Below are positions 50,870 to 52,448 of a stretch of DNA of 52,448 bases, piece after piece. Positions within the stretch are counted from its first letter, which is position 1; the number at the start of each line of letters is the position of its first letter. A program made the translations under genes and the position numbers. This stretch comes from Anaerolineae bacterium (GTDB taxonomy: Bacteria; Chloroflexota; Anaerolineae; Promineifilales; Promineifilaceae): assembly GCA_030425205.1 (NCBI GenBank), contig JAUIAP010000043.1, positions 1 to 52,448 of the forward strand, in the 5' to 3' direction. A model generated the notes under the pieces. That model ran no database searches. It had not been told where the DNA came from and was given only the letters and a program-made list of their open reading frames with translations.

Positions 50870-50980
50870 TTACCGCAGAGAGCAGAGGGCGCAGAGATTT
50901 TGAATAGATTACAATCTACACGACCAATCCAAAATTTCATCTATTAACTCCTCTTCTCTCTGCGCTCTCCGCGCTCTCAA
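50870..50980. repeat. cagag/ctctg self-complementary spacer between the regulator and kinase genes
   Basis: accgcagagagcagagggcg on the left and tctctgcgctctccgcgctctc on the right form a loose inverted repeat around about 50 bases. This repeat type is also present at 31088-31160. It lies in the 128-bp gap between the response regulator and kinase genes and overlaps the 3' end of the former. Confidence 0.55.
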
Positions 50981-51669
50981 CGGTGACCCTCTTCATTCTT
51001 AAACTTATAACCCACCCCGCGAATCGTTGTGATGAGCGCGTGACCCGTCGCCTCCTCAATTTTGCGCCGCACCTGCCCAACATAGACATCGACAACGCGA
51101 TCATTCCCTGCGTAGGTCGTTCCCCAGACAAGATCAAGCAACTGTTGGCGGGTCAAAACCTGCCCAGCGTGCCGTGCAAATTCGAGCAGCACGTTGAACT
51201 CGGTTGTGGTCATTTCTATCTGTCCATCGGCCGTCCAAACTTCGTGGGCAGTGACATCAATCGTCAAACTAGGAAAATTGAGTTTTTCCTGTGGGGCATT
51301 CTGTTGGCGCTGACGACGCAGCACAGCCTCCACCCGCGCCACCAGTTCACGCGGCGAAAATGGTTTGGCGATATAGTCATCCGCCCCAATTTGTAGTCCA
51401 CGAATGCGATCTTCTTCCTCGCCCCGCGCCGTCAGCATAATGACGTAAACATCAGATTCCAGCCGCAACTGTTGTGCAACTTCAAAGCCGCTCATGCTCG
51501 GCAGGTTAATATCGAGAACGACGAGATCTGGTTTGGTGTCGAGTGCAAGCGTTAGGCCAATCAGCCCATCATCGGCACAGGTAACGCGATACCCGGCCGC
51601 CTGCAGATAATTGCGGATAACAAGTTGAATACTTTCGTCGTCTTCAACGACAAGAATGTGACCTTTCAT
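50977..51669 (-). CDS. OmpR/PhoB-family response regulator, candidate controller of the sulfur block
   Basis: 230 residues. The receiver has the acidic pair DD (10-11), phospho-acceptor Asp53 in VLDINLP and Lys in IAKPFSP. The winged-helix DNA-binding domain has LTIDVTAHEVW, MTTTEFNVLLEFARHAGQVLTRQQLLDLVWG and YVGQVRRKIEE with a TTIRGVGYKF hairpin. The family binds direct repeats with an 11-bp period. Such arrays precede this gene (two units, 51705 and 51716), yeeE, rhodanese-sulP and the MBL gene. Its own -10 (TATACT, 51677-51682) lies so close to the ATG that the mRNA may be leaderless. Confidence 0.94.
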   Translation of the reverse strand: MKGHILVVEDDESIQLVIRNYLQAAGYRVTCADDGLIGLTLALDTKPDLVVLDINLPSMSGFEVAQQLRLESDVYVIMLTARGEEEDRIRGLQIGADDYIAKPFSPRELVARVEAVLRRQRQQNAPQEKLNFPSLTIDVTAHEVWTADGQIEMTTTEFNVLLEFARHAGQVLTRQQLLDLVWGTTYAGNDRVVDVYVGQVRRKIEEATGHALITTIRGVGYKFKNEEGHR

Positions 51670-51676
51670 AAGGGTG

Positions 51677-51719
51677 AGTATAGGGGATTTTCGGCCGAAC
51701 TTATGTAATGATTGTGTAA
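51677..51719 (-). promoter_or_regulatory. Two-unit TTAC-N7 array and -10 of the response regulator gene
   Basis: TTAC at plus positions 51716 and 51705 (11 bp apart) on the minus strand; a TCGGCCGA octamer occupies the next unit. The -10 TATACT (51677-51682) ends eight bases before the ATG at 51669. Autoregulation is likely. Confidence 0.6.
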
Positions 51720-51793
51720 CGATCTTTCCGTTCCTTGCCGCTACTTTCTGGTTAGCACGCTATCATTTTACAAAACGTGACCATTAGCTATCA

Positions 51794-51824
51794 GAAGTTC
51801 CACTATTTCAAAAAGTGGGACTTC
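51794..51824. promoter_or_regulatory. Inverted repeat before the 58-residue protein gene
   Basis: GAAGTTCCACT and AGTGGGACTTC (10 of 11 bases paired) around nine bases. It ends nine bases before the ATG at 51833. It may be an operator or a hairpin covering the start. Confidence 0.45.
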
Positions 51825-51832
51825 CAAAAACT

Positions 51833-52009
51833 ATGAATATCCCAGAGAAAGAGTACGAGCGCATTGCAACCATGATCCACAGCGACAGTAGCCCTGTTGG
51901 GATCGACGCGAAAAAGACACACATCATGTTGCTCTACATGATGGAGCAGATGCAAGCAAAGATTGATGAAATGGAAAGGCGGCTAGCAACAATTGAGCAG
52001 ACAAATTGA
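51833..52009 (+). CDS. Small coiled-coil protein of unknown function
   Basis: 58 residues from MNIPEKEYE. The C-terminal half (MLLYMMEQMQAKIDEMERRL) is a regular heptad coiled coil; the N-terminal half is charged. An upstream GTG at 51815 lies inside an inverted repeat and is less likely. It sits between the response regulator (divergent) and the MBL gene, whose repeat array starts seven bases after its stop. No ribosome binding site is visible. Function unknown; confidence that it is a gene is moderate. Confidence 0.5.
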   Translation: MNIPEKEYERIATMIHSDSSPVGIDAKKTHIMLLYMMEQMQAKIDEMERRLATIEQTN

Positions 52010-52015
52010 CTTTCC

Positions 52016-52068
52016 TTACACAACCCTTACCATCGCATTACATCCCCCTTGCAACGGCTGTCTACACT
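52016..52068 (+). promoter_or_regulatory. TTAC-N7 repeat array and promoter of the MBL-fold gene
   Basis: TTAC at 52016, 52027 and 52038 and TTGC at 52049, exactly 11 bp apart. The -10-like TACACT (52063-52068) is eight bases after the TTGCAA, as at the yeeE and rhodanese promoters. About 40 bp of leader follows to the ATG at 52109. Confidence 0.75.
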
Positions 52069-52108
52069 TTCTGTAACATGAAAACTAACTGATAAGGAGT
52101 TCCGCACA

Positions 52109-52448
52109 ATGTTGCTCAAATACTTTTACGACAAAGACCTTGCCCACGCATCCTATATGGTTGGGTGTCAAAAAACGAATGAAGCGTTGATTATCGATCC
52201 TGCGCGTGATATTTCGCCCTATTTGGCGATGGCGGAACAGGAAGGGATGCAGATTGTCGGCGCGGCCGATACACACATCCACGCCGACTATGTTTCTGGC
52301 GCGCGGGAGCTAGCTGAGCGCGTGGGCGCAAAGCTGTACGTCTCGGAAGAAGGGGGCGAGGATTGGCAATTTGAGTACGCGACGCAGTACGACCATGAGA
52401 AGATCCGCGAGGGCGATAAGTTTATGGTCGGCAATGTGCAGCTAGAGG
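52109..52448 (+). CDS. MBL-fold protein, persulfide-dioxygenase-like (partial, runs off the window)
   Basis: The first 113 residues are present. The metallo-beta-lactamase motif appears as THIHADYVSG (His56, His58, Asp60, Tyr61). Tyr replaces the final His of HxHxDH, consistent with persulfide dioxygenases (ETHE1-like), which bind a single iron and do not need that His. The N-terminal YDKDLAHASYMVGCQKT and EALIIDPARD strands fit. Such proteins oxidise persulfides to sulfite with O2. A possible C-terminal rhodanese domain lies beyond the window. AAGGAG precedes the ATG at 52109. The upstream four-unit array is the clearest in the window. Confidence 0.9.
   Translation, partial: MLLKYFYDKDLAHASYMVGCQKTNEALIIDPARDISPYLAMAEQEGMQIVGAADTHIHADYVSGARELAERVGAKLYVSEEGGEDWQFEYATQYDHEKIREGDKFMVGNVQLE

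Overview
This looks like about 52 kb of a mid-to-high-GC bacterial chromosome, probably from a Chloroflexota lineage (Anaerolineae or a relative). That placement is inference. It rests on a MalT-like LuxR regulator next to a 75-residue protein type I associate with Chloroflexi, a lipoprotein-type clade II N2O reductase cluster, an ATP-dependent PEP carboxykinase, and intergenic spacers made of short acgcaatacg- and cacagag-type repeats. No rRNA, tRNA, CRISPR array, transposase or phage gene was seen.

Layout. 1-6 kb: end of an unrecognised gene, HemG-like flavodoxin, tandem universal stress protein, D-lactate dehydrogenase (minus), PEP carboxykinase, ThrE-type exporter. 6-12 kb (minus): three overlapping genes, namely a lipoprotein solute-binding protein, a 1018-aa hybrid histidine kinase and a receiver-kinase, with no transporter genes. 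12-13 kb: ACT-domain ORF and a methionine-synthase remnant. 13-21 kb (minus): a 2613-aa surface protein joining a copper-radical oxidase (AA5) domain, a beta-propeller, a two-heme cytochrome c and PA14/PKD modules. 21-26.5 kb: SRPBCC protein, DUF2306 membrane protein, MalT-like regulator and two targets sharing an 18-bp palindromic operator. 26.7-36.4 kb: nitrous oxide respiration: two small membrane proteins, Crp/Fnr regulator, cupin, nosZ, membrane protein, nosD, nosF, nosY, nosL, cytochrome c, DUF1858 protein. 36.4-44.5 kb: polytopic membrane protein, ferritin, PRC-barrel-like protein, second Crp/Fnr regulator, P1B-4 metal ATPase, two universal stress proteins, membrane protein, glycosyltransferase. 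44.5-52.4 kb: a sulfur block (two YeeE/YedE proteins, SulP, two rhodaneses, an MBL-fold persulfide-dioxygenase-like protein) with a DUF433/DUF5615 toxin-antitoxin pair and an OmpR-type two-component system.

The main signals lie outside the genes. (1) The octamer TCGGCCGA occurs about 73 times (hand count) in coding and non-coding DNA, where about one copy is expected: a HIP1-like highly iterated palindrome. (2) Direct repeats of TTAC/TTGC spaced exactly 11 bp, each followed 8 nt later by a -10 hexamer, lie upstream of yeeE, rhodanese-sulP and the MBL gene. A two-unit version precedes the response regulator gene, so the local two-component system probably controls the sulfur block. (3) A shared element, TGACATTCYTCA 35-36 bp upstream of a -10, precedes pckA, the metal ATPase and a membrane-protein gene. 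(4) An FNR-like box, TTGCA-N4-TGCAA, sits at about -41.5 of a putative nosZ promoter. (5) A dispersed ggagcgcg...cgcgctcc palindrome family and a perfect 56-bp palindrome occupy gene ends.

Together the genes suggest a facultative, stress-hardened heterotroph able to respire N2O, detoxify metals and handle sulfane sulfur.
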